From Microcaldota archaeon (lineage in GTDB: Archaea > Micrarchaeota > Micrarchaeia > Micrarchaeales > Micrarchaeaceae), in NCBI GenBank assembly GCA_021792115.1, contig JAJYVI010000042.1, positions 1-7,957 of the forward strand: 7,957 nucleotides of DNA, in the 5' to 3' direction. The translations under genes were made by a program, and so were the position numbers. Shown here piece after piece: positions 1-6,375 of the stretch (its first letter is position 1; every line of letters starts with the position of its first letter). The notes under the pieces were generated by a model. That model made no database searches. It saw only the letters and a program-made list of their open reading frames with translations, and had not been told where the DNA came from.

Positions 1-1335
1 ATTCTGCGACGCCAAAAGTGATATATTGTTGTTTACTATTGAGTATATACTGAATGTGTAATTCTTTGTAAATTCTGTGCTGTTTATTATTGTGAAATTG
101 AATGTTTTGTCATTCGGCTCAATGAAGTAGCTACATATGTGCGAATTATTGAGATTGAACAATATACCATTGCATGTACTGTTGAATTTGCTCAAAGGTA
201 CATTATTTTTGCCTATGTAACTAGCAAATGTACCAAATCTACTATCAAAAATATTAAGGAATCCGAAAGAAGAATTGCTGTATATGCTAACTCTCCCAAT
301 GTTCGAAGTATTTGTATATATAAGTTTTCCATTATTTTTGTTGAATACAGTGTTATTGAAAGATTTTATTATGGCATTATACCCATAGGTATTGTATGTA
401 TTCCCAATCATATATGCGCATGTAGATGGGTTTGCTGAATTATTGTCATAGCCTATTATTTTTGTCCAGCCTTTATTATAAAACATGCAGAGGCTCGTGG
501 AGTTGCTTATTTTTGCAATGCTTACTCCTGTTGAATAATTTTTTATGCTTACTTGAGGGAATGTGCCAAGTACTACTTTGATAAATTTAGGGTTTATATT
601 TCCTGCAAACCATGCTGAATATGCACGTGTATTGTTGTTATACTCTGCATACAGTCCGTCCATCAATGCAATATGCCTTGACAAATCATATATTGTGGCT
701 GCTAATGTATTTGATGAAAATACAATATTGTTGAAAAAAGTTGGTGAACTGAATTTTGTTGATGTAAATGGCACTGCAAGTACTCCCTGGCCATAAATTG
801 AAAAGGTCTCCATATATTTTATATTGTTCGTTGGTATTGATGATGGGACTTCTGGCGCCTGCGGCGTATTCACAGTAAATGTCATGCTCTGCTTTGTTAT
901 AGAATTATTTGTAAAATTCATTATTAATGCAGGATTTGCAATGACTTCAAAGTTATATAACCCGCTTGAATTATAAGTATAATTTATGCTTATTGAGGCT
1001 CCTTTGTGCGCTGGCAATGATACATTGTATGAACTGATAAGGCTATGATTAAGGTAAAATCCAACAGCCATATTTTTTATATATTCTGATCCTGTGTTAT
1101 TAAGCTGCACAGTAAAATGTGTTTCTTGGAAAGGATAAATAGTCATATTTGAGTTATTTGCAGTGAGCAAGACATTCATGCTGTAAGCATGCCTCGTATT
1201 TGCAAATAATGCAGTGGCAGACAGTGCTACTATAATAACAACTGCTGCAATAATATATAGAATTTTCGAATATACGTTGATAAAATCACTCTGATAATTA
1301 TGTATTGTTAGAATAAAGTTATAGTTACTATACAC
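1..1335 (-). CDS. Membrane-anchored, N-glycosylation-rich surface protein, 3' partial
   Basis: An uninterrupted 445-codon frame on the minus strand runs from GTG at 1335 off the window edge; I checked every codon for stops, and the first upstream one is TAA at 1339-1341. The protein has a short N-terminal segment, one hydrophobic helix at about residues 25-46 (ILYIIAAVVIIVALSATALF) and a long exported region rich in Asn, Ser, Thr and Tyr. It carries about twenty N-X-S/T sequons and four cysteines (283, 306, 388, 401) that could pair. Residues about 55-135 read like a CARDB/Ig-like beta domain (pattern FTVQLNNTGS...VGFYLN...SLPAHKG...GLYNFEV). This suggests a signal-anchored extracellular protein, perhaps in surface structure or adhesion; the exact function is unknown. 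GTG is chosen because the first in-frame ATG (residue 53) lies after the membrane helix and would remove it. There is no Shine-Dalgarno site, so a leaderless mRNA is likely. Confidence 0.85.
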   Translation of the reverse strand, partial: MYSNYNFILTIHNYQSDFINVYSKILYIIAAVVIIVALSATALFANTRHAYSMNVLLTANNSNMTIYPFQETHFTVQLNNTGSEYIKNMAVGFYLNHSLISSYNVSLPAHKGASISINYTYNSSGLYNFEVIANPALIMNFTNNSITKQSMTFTVNTPQAPEVPSSIPTNNIKYMETFSIYGQGVLAVPFTSTKFSSPTFFNNIVFSSNTLAATIYDLSRHIALMDGLYAEYNNNTRAYSAWFAGNINPKFIKVVLGTFPQVSIKNYSTGVSIAKISNSTSLCMFYNKGWTKIIGYDNNSANPSTCAYMIGNTYNTYGYNAIIKSFNNTVFNKNNGKLIYTNTSNIGRVSIYSNSSFGFLNIFDSRFGTFASYIGKNNVPLSKFNSTCNGILFNLNNSHICSYFIEPNDKTFNFTIINSTEFTKNYTFSIYSIVNNNISLLASQN

Positions 1336-1363
1336 TTTTTATATTCATTTATAAAAATATTTT

Positions 1364-1371
1364 CTTTAAAT
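1364..1371 (-). promoter_or_regulatory. Candidate TATA box for the surface-protein gene
   Basis: On the minus strand a TTTAAA element is centred about 32 nt upstream of the GTG at 1335. That would place transcription start a few bases before the start codon and fits a leaderless message. A second TATA-like stretch at 1346-1357 is too close to the start codon for the usual spacing of about 26 nt. Assigned by eye only. Confidence 0.35.
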
Positions 1372-1380
1372 TGTTTACGT

Positions 1381-1839
1381 TTACTGCCTACCCTTTAGCT
1401 CCTGCACCATTCTTTTTATGTTTGTTTTAATAGGCTCGATCATAGTATCAAAATAATTGTCTATCCACGCATCGGCACCAGAATGCAGATCATTGCCTCC
1501 TACCAATGAATATCTTGCCTTTGAGTTCTTAATTATTCTCATTTTCTTAAGCTGCAGGAGATGGTATCTAAGCGTCTTTTCATTTATGGGCTCCCACACC
1601 TTATTTATGTATTCAGTCATTTCATGCACATCAGGGTCTTTTTTCAATACAAACTGAAAATAAAGCACAGAATCAAATACAGCGATTGCGCTTAGCCGAG
1701 ATTCTTTCGGATTTACGATTCCCATAGAGAGGGCAAGCCACCGTATTATTGAGCGCCGTGTTTCCATGCTTTCGCTGGTAAGCCTAAGCAGCCTGATTGT
1801 CATCTCACTTTCTATAAGTTTTGATTCATTGAGTTCCAT
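1381..1839 (-). CDS. Winged-helix-like protein, possible transcription regulator
   Basis: A 152-aa cytosolic protein with no membrane segment. Residues about 1-60 are mainly helical (ETRRSIIRWLALSMG, then SAIAVFDSVLYFQFVLK). Residues about 70-112 look like a winged helix-turn-helix: a helix (MTEYINKVW), a candidate recognition helix (NEKTLRYHLLQLKKMRII) and a short basic wing (KNSKARYSLV). The C-terminal 35 residues form an amphipathic helix that could mediate dimerisation. I do not recognise a named family, so DNA binding is inferred from the pattern alone. The gene lies 45 nt upstream of the surface-protein gene on the same strand and diverges from the gene at 1948, so either could be a target. 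ATG at 1839 is preceded by AGGATAGAG, a poor ribosome site; Met13 is an alternative start. Confidence 0.75.
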   Translation of the reverse strand: MELNESKLIESEMTIRLLRLTSESMETRRSIIRWLALSMGIVNPKESRLSAIAVFDSVLYFQFVLKKDPDVHEMTEYINKVWEPINEKTLRYHLLQLKKMRIIKNSKARYSLVGGNDLHSGADAWIDNYFDTMIEPIKTNIKRMVQELKGRQ

Positions 1840-1867
1840 CTCTATCCTAAATTTTATAATCTCTGAA

Positions 1868-1908
1868 TTTGATAATAAAGATTAATCAACAAATTATTTA
1901 ATATTTTC
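1868..1908. promoter_or_regulatory. Divergent promoter region between 1839 (minus) and 1948 (plus)
   Basis: The 108-nt divergent spacer is very AT-rich. On the plus strand TTATTTAATA (about 1894-1903) lies some 50 nt before the ATG at 1948, predicting a start near 1925 and a leader of about 23 nt. On the minus strand TTTATTATC (about 1871-1879) lies some 36 nt before the ATG at 1839, predicting a leader of about 10 nt. Both are TATA-like by eye; no operator repeat was found. Confidence 0.35.
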
Positions 1909-1947
1909 ACCATAATAAGTCTAATATTAAACTACCGCAGTGAGTTT

Positions 1948-2346
1948 ATGACCAGCACTATAGTTTCTGTAAATATGGAACCCTCTATGCTTAAGGCATA
2001 TTCTAAGAATGAGGCAATGCTTCATATAAATGTGACCAGTCAAAATGACCAGGTATTATGGTGTGAATCAGAGATAAGCGTAAATTCTCCACTTTCCTTA
2101 TCCTTTGATTCAGAGCTTGCAAGAGGTAAAGTAAGGATAGGCCTTCTCGAGCCCAGCCAGACAGTCAGCAAAAAAATTAATATTTATACAAGGCCAAATA
2201 ACTTTCCAGATGAATATGAAGTCAACCTGCTATTTTTCATATATGACAAGGATGGTGCAATATTTGAAAGAATAGAGCAAAAAGTGCCTATCGTATGCCA
2301 GGATGCACAGGCGGAGAATGAGGAACAGCAAAATGCAAAGAAATAA
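1948..2346 (+). CDS. Conserved-looking beta-rich (Ig-like) protein of unknown function
   Basis: A 132-aa protein without signal peptide or membrane helix. Alternating hydrophobic segments (TIVSVNMEPSMLKAY; AMLHINVTS; VLWCESEISV; GKVRIGLLEP; KKINIYTRP; YEVNLLFFIYD; IFERIEQKVPIVC) suggest a single beta-sandwich at residues about 3-117, followed by an acidic, glutamine-rich disordered tail (QAENEEQQNAKK). The layout resembles small Ig-like cytosolic proteins I associate with DPANN archaea, but I cannot name a family or function. It stands alone on the plus strand, divergent from the winged-helix gene and 148 nt upstream of orc1/cdc6, which appears to have its own promoter. Translation starts at ATG 1948 with only a weak GTGAG ribosome-site match at 1940-1944. 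Confidence 0.8.
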   Translation: MTSTIVSVNMEPSMLKAYSKNEAMLHINVTSQNDQVLWCESEISVNSPLSLSFDSELARGKVRIGLLEPSQTVSKKINIYTRPNNFPDEYEVNLLFFIYDKDGAIFERIEQKVPIVCQDAQAENEEQQNAKK

Positions 2347-2406
2347 GCACTAATATAATATATTTCCTTAATATGAGCATTTACATGATAGGCATGCATA
2401 AAAAAG

Positions 2407-2439
2407 AAAATATTTAAGCTTGCTTTTATAATATATAAT
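2407..2439 (+). promoter_or_regulatory. Candidate promoter elements of orc1/cdc6
   Basis: Two TATA-like elements lie in the 148-nt spacer: TATTTAAG at 2411-2418, preceded by an A-rich BRE-like stretch, and the AT run at 2426-2439. They predict transcription starts near 2441 or 2460 and a leader of 35-55 nt. A leader fits the Shine-Dalgarno-like AAAGGAAG at 2482-2489, six bases before the ATG at 2495, one of the better ribosome sites in the window. Assigned by eye. Confidence 0.4.
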
Positions 2440-2494
2440 TATTATTTCTAATACTTTTCCCAATGTTATTTTCAGTGGTTTAAAGGAAGATAAA

Positions 2495-3688
2495 ATGGCT
2501 CTTGCAGATTTGCTTACTGAATCAAAAATATTCAAGAACAGAGAGCTATTTTCACCCTATTTTATCCCTAAAAAGCTGATCTTTAGGGATAACGAAATAG
2601 ACAGGATAGAAAAGTCAATCGCGCCTTCATTGAAGGGTCAAAGGGGAAGGAATCTTTTTATTTATGGAAAGACAGGTTCAGGAAAGACTTCATGTGTCAA
2701 ATATGTGATAGACGAGATAAAAAACATTCCCAATCTTAAAGTCGCAATCTCCTATGTAAATTGCAGGATGTACAATTCCAGGTTCAAGGTAATAAATAAA
2801 GTGGTGTCAGAGTATTTACCAACATATGCGAAGAGGGGGTACGGCATAACAGACCTTTATGAAAAAATGACAAGATGGATAGAAGAGGATGGCAAGATAT
2901 TTATAATTGCGCTTGACGAGCTGGATATGGTTAAGGATTTAGATGATCTTATTTATACCCTTACAAGAATAAATACAGAGCTTAAGGCAGGCGGGGTGTC
3001 ATTGATAGGGATATCTAATAAGATATCATTTAAGGAAAGCCTTGATCCAAGGAGCATTTCATCGCTTAATGAGAGTGAGCTTGTCTTTTCTCCATATTAT
3101 TCAGATGAGCTTTATGCAATACTGAAGGATAGGGCAGATGCAGGGTTTAAAGAGAATGTTATATCAGATGATATACTTCGGTTCATTGCTGCTTCTGCAG
3201 CAAAGGAAGGAGGGGATGCAAGATTTTCACTTAAGATACTTACAAAGGCAGCAGAATTGAGTGAAGAGAAAAAATTAGAAAAGATCACATCTGAAGAGGT
3301 AGAACATGCAATAAAGCTTGCAGAAGAAGACATTGTATATGATCTGATATTAACGCTTCCTGAGCACCTTAAGCTTGTGCTCTACTCTATTTCTATACTT
3401 ACCCTTAGCGGCGGGTCATATAAGCCATTGAATACAGGTTCTGAAAAATACCTTTTAAGCGGAGAAGTGTATTCAAGGTACAAGTCCATTGCAGAAAGCA
3501 TACATAAGGAGCCGAAGACTGAAAGATGGTATAGAAAGTACATAAATGAACTGAAGATGCAGGGCCTGATAATATCTTATGACTCAGGAAAGGGTATAAG
3601 AGGCCACACAAGGATTATAAAAATAATGTATCCTGCAAAAAAAATTTCAGATATACTCCAAAAGGAAATTTTTGGTATTTCAAAATAA
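2495..3688 (+). CDS. cdc6: Orc1/Cdc6 replication initiator (AAA+ ATPase)
   Basis: A 397-aa archaeal Orc1/Cdc6, the ATPase that binds origins and helps load the MCM helicase. The N-terminal lead-in (FKNRELFSPYFIPKKLIFRD) matches the family start. The AAA+ core follows: Walker A GKTGSGKT at 58-65, Walker B FIIALDELD at 136-144 (D141, E142), sensor 1 at GISNK (N175), and sensor 2 GGDARFSLKIL with R243 in the lid. Residues about 285-380 form the C-terminal winged helix (GEVYSRYKSIAES, RWYRKYINELKMQGLI, then the wing GHTRIIKI). Length is normal for the family, and all the ATPase motifs are intact, so it should be an active initiator. ATG at 2495 follows AAAGGAAG. It is the first gene of a tight cluster with rpp30 and pop5. 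Its TAA stop is followed at once by the GTG of rpp30 in the same frame. Confidence 0.97.
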   Translation: MALADLLTESKIFKNRELFSPYFIPKKLIFRDNEIDRIEKSIAPSLKGQRGRNLFIYGKTGSGKTSCVKYVIDEIKNIPNLKVAISYVNCRMYNSRFKVINKVVSEYLPTYAKRGYGITDLYEKMTRWIEEDGKIFIIALDELDMVKDLDDLIYTLTRINTELKAGGVSLIGISNKISFKESLDPRSISSLNESELVFSPYYSDELYAILKDRADAGFKENVISDDILRFIAASAAKEGGDARFSLKILTKAAELSEEKKLEKITSEEVEHAIKLAEEDIVYDLILTLPEHLKLVLYSISILTLSGGSYKPLNTGSEKYLLSGEVYSRYKSIAESIHKEPKTERWYRKYINELKMQGLIISYDSGKGIRGHTRIIKIMYPAKKISDILQKEIFGISK

Positions 3689-4192
3689 GTGGTAACTTTG
3701 GAATATTCTGATATTGTTTTAAACTCTTGCATGTTTGATGAGCATACTGAGAAGAAATTGGGGTTTTCTAAAATATTTAAGATAAACCCAGAGCATGATA
3801 AAACTATTGTTTACTCATCAGATAAAAAAGCCATGCATCTAGTAAAAGATAATAGTGTAAGTGCAGTTATCTGCGTTGATTATGAAATAGATAAAAAATT
3901 AGTGCAGCTTATGAAAAAGCGCAATACTGTCTTATGTATCCCGCTGCCTTCTGCTAAACAAAGATTTGCTCTTTCAAAGGACCTTTACAGGCTGCAAAAC
4001 CTATTCTCATATGCGATGAAAAATAAAGTTCGTACAACATTCATAAGCCTTGCCTCATCGCAGGAATATATGTGTTCATATATGCAGTTGATAGAATTTG
4101 CAAAGTTTGTAGGTGCAACAGAAGATTATGCAAGATTATGCATAAGCCAATTTACAGCAAGCGCATTTGACTCGGAAAAGCAGACTAAATAA
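3689..4192 (+). CDS. rnp3: RNase P protein component 3 (Rpp30 family)
   Basis: A 167-aa protein matching the C-terminal two thirds of archaeal Rpp30, the TIM-barrel-like RNase P subunit that pairs with Pop5 and supports the catalytic RNA in tRNA 5' processing. Family-like segments are AVICVDYEIDKKLVQLMKKR (59-78), the strand NTVLCIPL (79-86), the basic helix RFALSKDLYRLQNLFSYAMK (92-111), and RTTFISLASSQEYMCSYMQL (115-134) followed by IEFAKFVGATEDYARLCIS, which aligns by eye with the usual TSSA...R.PRDL segment and final helix. It is shorter than the roughly 200-215 residues I expect, mainly at the N-terminus. The GTG start lies directly after the orc1/cdc6 stop and cannot move upstream in this frame; TTG at 3698 is an alternative. 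There is no ribosome site, so termination-coupled initiation is likely. Adjacent pop5 supports the call. Confidence 0.82.
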   Translation: MVTLEYSDIVLNSCMFDEHTEKKLGFSKIFKINPEHDKTIVYSSDKKAMHLVKDNSVSAVICVDYEIDKKLVQLMKKRNTVLCIPLPSAKQRFALSKDLYRLQNLFSYAMKNKVRTTFISLASSQEYMCSYMQLIEFAKFVGATEDYARLCISQFTASAFDSEKQTK

Positions 4193-4193
4193 A

Positions 4194-4520
4194 ATGCATG
4201 ATTTTATGAAGCAAAAAATAAGATATCTTCTTGTTGAATCAGGAGTGCCTATAGTAAATACAAAGCAGTTTCTATCAGATTTCCATGGTGAACTACTTAG
4301 TATGATTGGCTTGGAATATTATAGGTTTAATTTAAAGGTTATGACATTTATAAGTCAAAAAGCATTCATAATAAGATGCACAAATAACTATCTTCCACTG
4401 CTAATAGTTGCATTAACATTCATAAAGCGGATAAAGACTCAGCCAGCGTATTTTTATACATTAAAATCTTCTGGCACCATGCTTGCCTTGAAGAAGCATG
4501 CTGCTAAAATAATAAACTGA
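4194..4520 (+). CDS. rnp2: RNase P protein component 2 (Pop5 family)
   Basis: A 108-aa protein with the Pop5 pattern: an opening strand KQKIRYLLVE, helix TKQFLSDFHGELLSMIG, central strands KVMTFISQKAFIIRC, a helix LPLLIVALTFIKRI, and the signature end PAYFYTLKSSGTMLALKKHA, comparable to the family's G...F..L..SGT..AL motif. Pop5 is an RRM-like subunit that forms a complex with Rpp30 and promotes RNA cleavage by RNase P. ATG 4194 begins 1 nt after the rpp30 stop and gives the usual length of about 105 residues. TTG at 4167, which would overlap rpp30 by 26 nt, and ATG at 4206 are alternatives; the latter also fits the family start. No ribosome site is visible, again suggesting translational coupling. 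It is the last gene of the orc1/cdc6 cluster. Confidence 0.85.
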   Translation: MHDFMKQKIRYLLVESGVPIVNTKQFLSDFHGELLSMIGLEYYRFNLKVMTFISQKAFIIRCTNNYLPLLIVALTFIKRIKTQPAYFYTLKSSGTMLALKKHAAKIIN

Positions 4521-4580
4521 TGCTAGTTCCTAATCTTAGTTTTACCTCACGTATACATTATATTTCCAATTCTTTACAGC

Positions 4581-4607
4581 TTTTCGCTTATAGTATTATT
4601 TTTTCTC
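4581..4607 (+). terminator. Possible T-rich terminator of the orc1/cdc6-rpp30-pop5 cluster
   Basis: About 60-85 nt after the pop5 stop the plus strand becomes T-rich (TTTTCGCTTATAGTATTA, then six Ts at 4599-4604). Archaeal RNA polymerase often stops at T-runs without a hairpin. The run lies in the last codons of the convergent DUF357 gene, as expected for a compact convergent pair. Weak, by eye. Confidence 0.3.
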
Positions 4608-4838
4608 TCCTGTAATTTCAAGCACCGCATCAAGAAGTCCGTGTGCGTATGAGATGCATGAAAAAGAAGTATAAAGATCATTTTTTTCAAGATAAGAATT
4701 TGCATCTGAGGCATACATCTTTGAGAGCTCTACAACATGTTTCATTCTTATATTGCTATTGAAGTCAATCTTATCTGCATTTTTTATGTTTTCATTAAAC
4801 ATATTAATATCCTTCTTAATCCTATTTTCTATATCCAT
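4596..4838 (-). CDS. DUF357 family protein
   Basis: An 80-aa helical protein. The C-terminal segment at 40-72 (KMYASDANSYLEKNDLYTSF, then SCISYAHGLLDAVLEI) fits the archaeal DUF357 pattern: a helix with tyrosine-rich 'YxSDAxYFLEKGD', a second helix with 'AfaaxsYAhGLLDA'. The N-terminal half (ENRIKKDINMFNENIKNADKI) forms another amphipathic helix. DUF357 proteins are small archaeal helical-bundle proteins with no established function that I can name. Length is typical, and no membrane or catalytic motif is seen. It is convergent with pop5 (75-nt gap) and divergent from serS (203-nt gap), so it is probably transcribed alone. ATG at 4838 is chosen because the whole first helix follows it; no Shine-Dalgarno site is present. 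Confidence 0.85.
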   Translation of the reverse strand: MDIENRIKKDINMFNENIKNADKIDFNSNIRMKHVVELSKMYASDANSYLEKNDLYTSFSCISYAHGLLDAVLEITGEKK

Positions 4839-4863
4839 TCAACCATCATTATAATTTAGACTG

Positions 4864-4874
4864 TTTATAATAAA
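4864..4874 (-). promoter_or_regulatory. TATA box candidate for the DUF357 gene
   Basis: On the minus strand TTTATTATAAA is centred about 31 nt before the ATG at 4838, giving a predicted start within about 5 nt of the start codon, in line with a leaderless or nearly leaderless mRNA. By eye only. Confidence 0.4.
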
Positions 4875-4908
4875 TGAATATTATTTATGAATATATTTAA
4901 TATTTAAT

Positions 4909-4997
4909 ATCCAAATACTATTATCACAATTAATTCCATTAAATATAATTAAAATTTTAATTAAAGTTTGTTAATTATTAAAATTAATTATTTGGAT
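4909..4997. repeat. Dyad-symmetric AT-rich element in the DUF357/serS divergent region
   Basis: Nine-base arms ATCCAAATA (4909-4917) and TATTTGGAT (4989-4997) are perfect inverted copies 71 nt apart. Near their midpoint lies the perfect 18-base palindrome TAATTAAAATTTTAATTA (4946-4963); between arms and centre, AATTAATT (4928-4935) and TTAATTA (4971-4977) are also placed almost symmetrically. The centre of the arms is 4953 and that of the palindrome 4954.5. The AT-only parts may arise by chance in such biased sequence. It could bind a regulator of the two divergent genes or be an easily melted region. Confidence 0.5.
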
Positions 4998-5002
4998 TTT
5001 GA

Positions 5003-5013
5003 ATTATTTAAAT
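5003..5013 (+). promoter_or_regulatory. TATA box candidate for serS
   Basis: ATTATTTAAAT (5003-5013) is centred about 34 nt before the ATG at 5042, predicting a very short leader of roughly 8 nt. No Shine-Dalgarno sequence precedes the ATG (ACAAAGAACGATAAC), in keeping with a leaderless-type message. Confidence 0.4.
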
Positions 5014-5041
5014 TCAATTTGAGTTTACAAAGAACGATAAC

Positions 5042-6373
5042 ATGATTAATTCTAAGTATGTACGGGACCATTTGCAGGATCTTAGGCATTCAATGGATAA
5101 AAGAAAGTTAGATTATCCACTGGATGAGATAATGGGGTTTGACCAAAAATCCAGAGAATACAAAACTAAGATTCAGGATTTGCAAAAGCAAAAGAATCAG
5201 ATAAGTAAGGAAATAGCGGAGATGAAAAAACAGGGTAATGAAAGAGAGTCAGACACATTGATTAAAAAGTCAGCTGAAATAAAGAATAAAATAGACCAAA
5301 TAACTTCAGAGCTTCAGGCTTATGAATCAAAGGTGGACTCATTGCTATGGAATTTGCCTAATATCCTGCATGAATCTGTGCCATATGGGGAAAGTTCTGA
5401 CGATAATGTTGAAATAAAAAAGTGGATTCCGGAAGGAAAAACCATAAGCAGCAAAAAATCAGACCACAATACAAAGACGCATGAGGACATACTTGTTGAT
5501 CTTGATCTTTTGGATCTGCAAAAAGCAGCAAAGGTTACAGGTGCAAGATTTTATTATCTTAAGAACGACCTTGTGCTTCTCGAGCAATCTCTTATAAGAT
5601 TCGCTCTTGATGAGATGAGCAGAAAAGGATATAACCTAATTCTGCCGCCATATATGATAAGAAAGGAGTATTACAAGGGCGTTACAGCATTAGGTGATTT
5701 TGAGGAAGCACTTTATTCGGTTGCTGATCCAAAGGAAATGCAGGCAAAAAAAGGGCTTGAAACTACTAATGAAGACCTATTTCTTATATCTACTTCTGAG
5801 CATGCGATTGCAGCAATGCATAGCGATGATGTATTCTCCGGAAACAAGCTGCCCCTCAAGTATGTAGGAATAAGCCCCTGCTTTAGAAGAGAGGCAGGTT
5901 CTCATGGAAAGGACACAAAAGGCATATTCAGAGTCAAGCAATTCAATAAAGTAGAGCAGTTCATATTCTCAAGGCAGGAAGATTCATGGAAATATTTCGA
6001 TGAACTTCTTAAAAATTCAGAGTCTATTTATCAAAAACTCCAGATACCTTACAGAGCTGTGAGTATATGTACAGGTGACATAGGTACAGTCGCAGCAAAG
6101 AAGATAGATCTTGAGGCATATATGCCGCTGCAAGACACATTCAGGGAAATTGTATCCTGCTCTAACTGCACAGATTGGCAGAGCACAAGGCTAAATATAA
6201 AGTATGATGAAGGTAATGAAAGAAAATATGTGCATACTCTTAACTCCACGGCATTAGCTACTACCCGTACAATAGTGGCTATAGTCGAGAATTATCTCAA
6301 TAGTGATGGATCCATATCAGTGCCTGATGCGCTTGTTCCGTATTTTGGCAAGACAAGGATAACCAAAAAATGA
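5042..6373 (+). CDS. serS: Seryl-tRNA synthetase
   Basis: A 443-aa class II synthetase that charges tRNA-Ser with serine using ATP. Residues about 30-105 form the long antiparallel coiled-coil arm that binds the tRNA variable loop (many K/E/Q heptads). The catalytic domain has motif 1 around GYNLILPPYMIR (196-207), the serine-binding TSE (251-253), motif 2 from FRREAGSHGKDTKGIFR (281-297) to VEQF (304-307), and motif 3 LNSTALATTRTIVAIVENY (400-418) with R409. The LNSTA-type motif 3 and CSNCTDWQ segment match the ordinary archaeal/eukaryal SerRS, not the rare methanogen type. Two oddities: about 14 extra residues between Tyr225 and Asp245 compared with the family as I remember it, and Lys299 where His is common in the VHQF motif-2 strand. 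It appears monocistronic. ATG 5042 gives the standard N-terminus. Confidence 0.97.
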   Translation: MINSKYVRDHLQDLRHSMDKRKLDYPLDEIMGFDQKSREYKTKIQDLQKQKNQISKEIAEMKKQGNERESDTLIKKSAEIKNKIDQITSELQAYESKVDSLLWNLPNILHESVPYGESSDDNVEIKKWIPEGKTISSKKSDHNTKTHEDILVDLDLLDLQKAAKVTGARFYYLKNDLVLLEQSLIRFALDEMSRKGYNLILPPYMIRKEYYKGVTALGDFEEALYSVADPKEMQAKKGLETTNEDLFLISTSEHAIAAMHSDDVFSGNKLPLKYVGISPCFRREAGSHGKDTKGIFRVKQFNKVEQFIFSRQEDSWKYFDELLKNSESIYQKLQIPYRAVSICTGDIGTVAAKKIDLEAYMPLQDTFREIVSCSNCTDWQSTRLNIKYDEGNERKYVHTLNSTALATTRTIVAIVENYLNSDGSISVPDALVPYFGKTRITKK

Positions 6374-6375
6374 AA

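Noticed and set aside
139..438. A 99-codon plus-strand open frame, and another at 563-796
   Set aside because: Both are antisense to the uninterrupted 445-codon minus-strand gene, which has a membrane helix, sequons and coherent composition; the plus frames show no recognisable protein features.
3112..3611. Minus-strand open frames inside orc1/cdc6
   Set aside because: Serine/alanine-rich or low-information translations antisense to a well-supported AAA+ protein.
4167..4193. TTG start that would extend Pop5 by nine residues
   Set aside because: It overlaps rpp30 by 26 nt and adds residues not expected in the family; ATG 4194, 1 nt after the rpp30 stop, is simpler.
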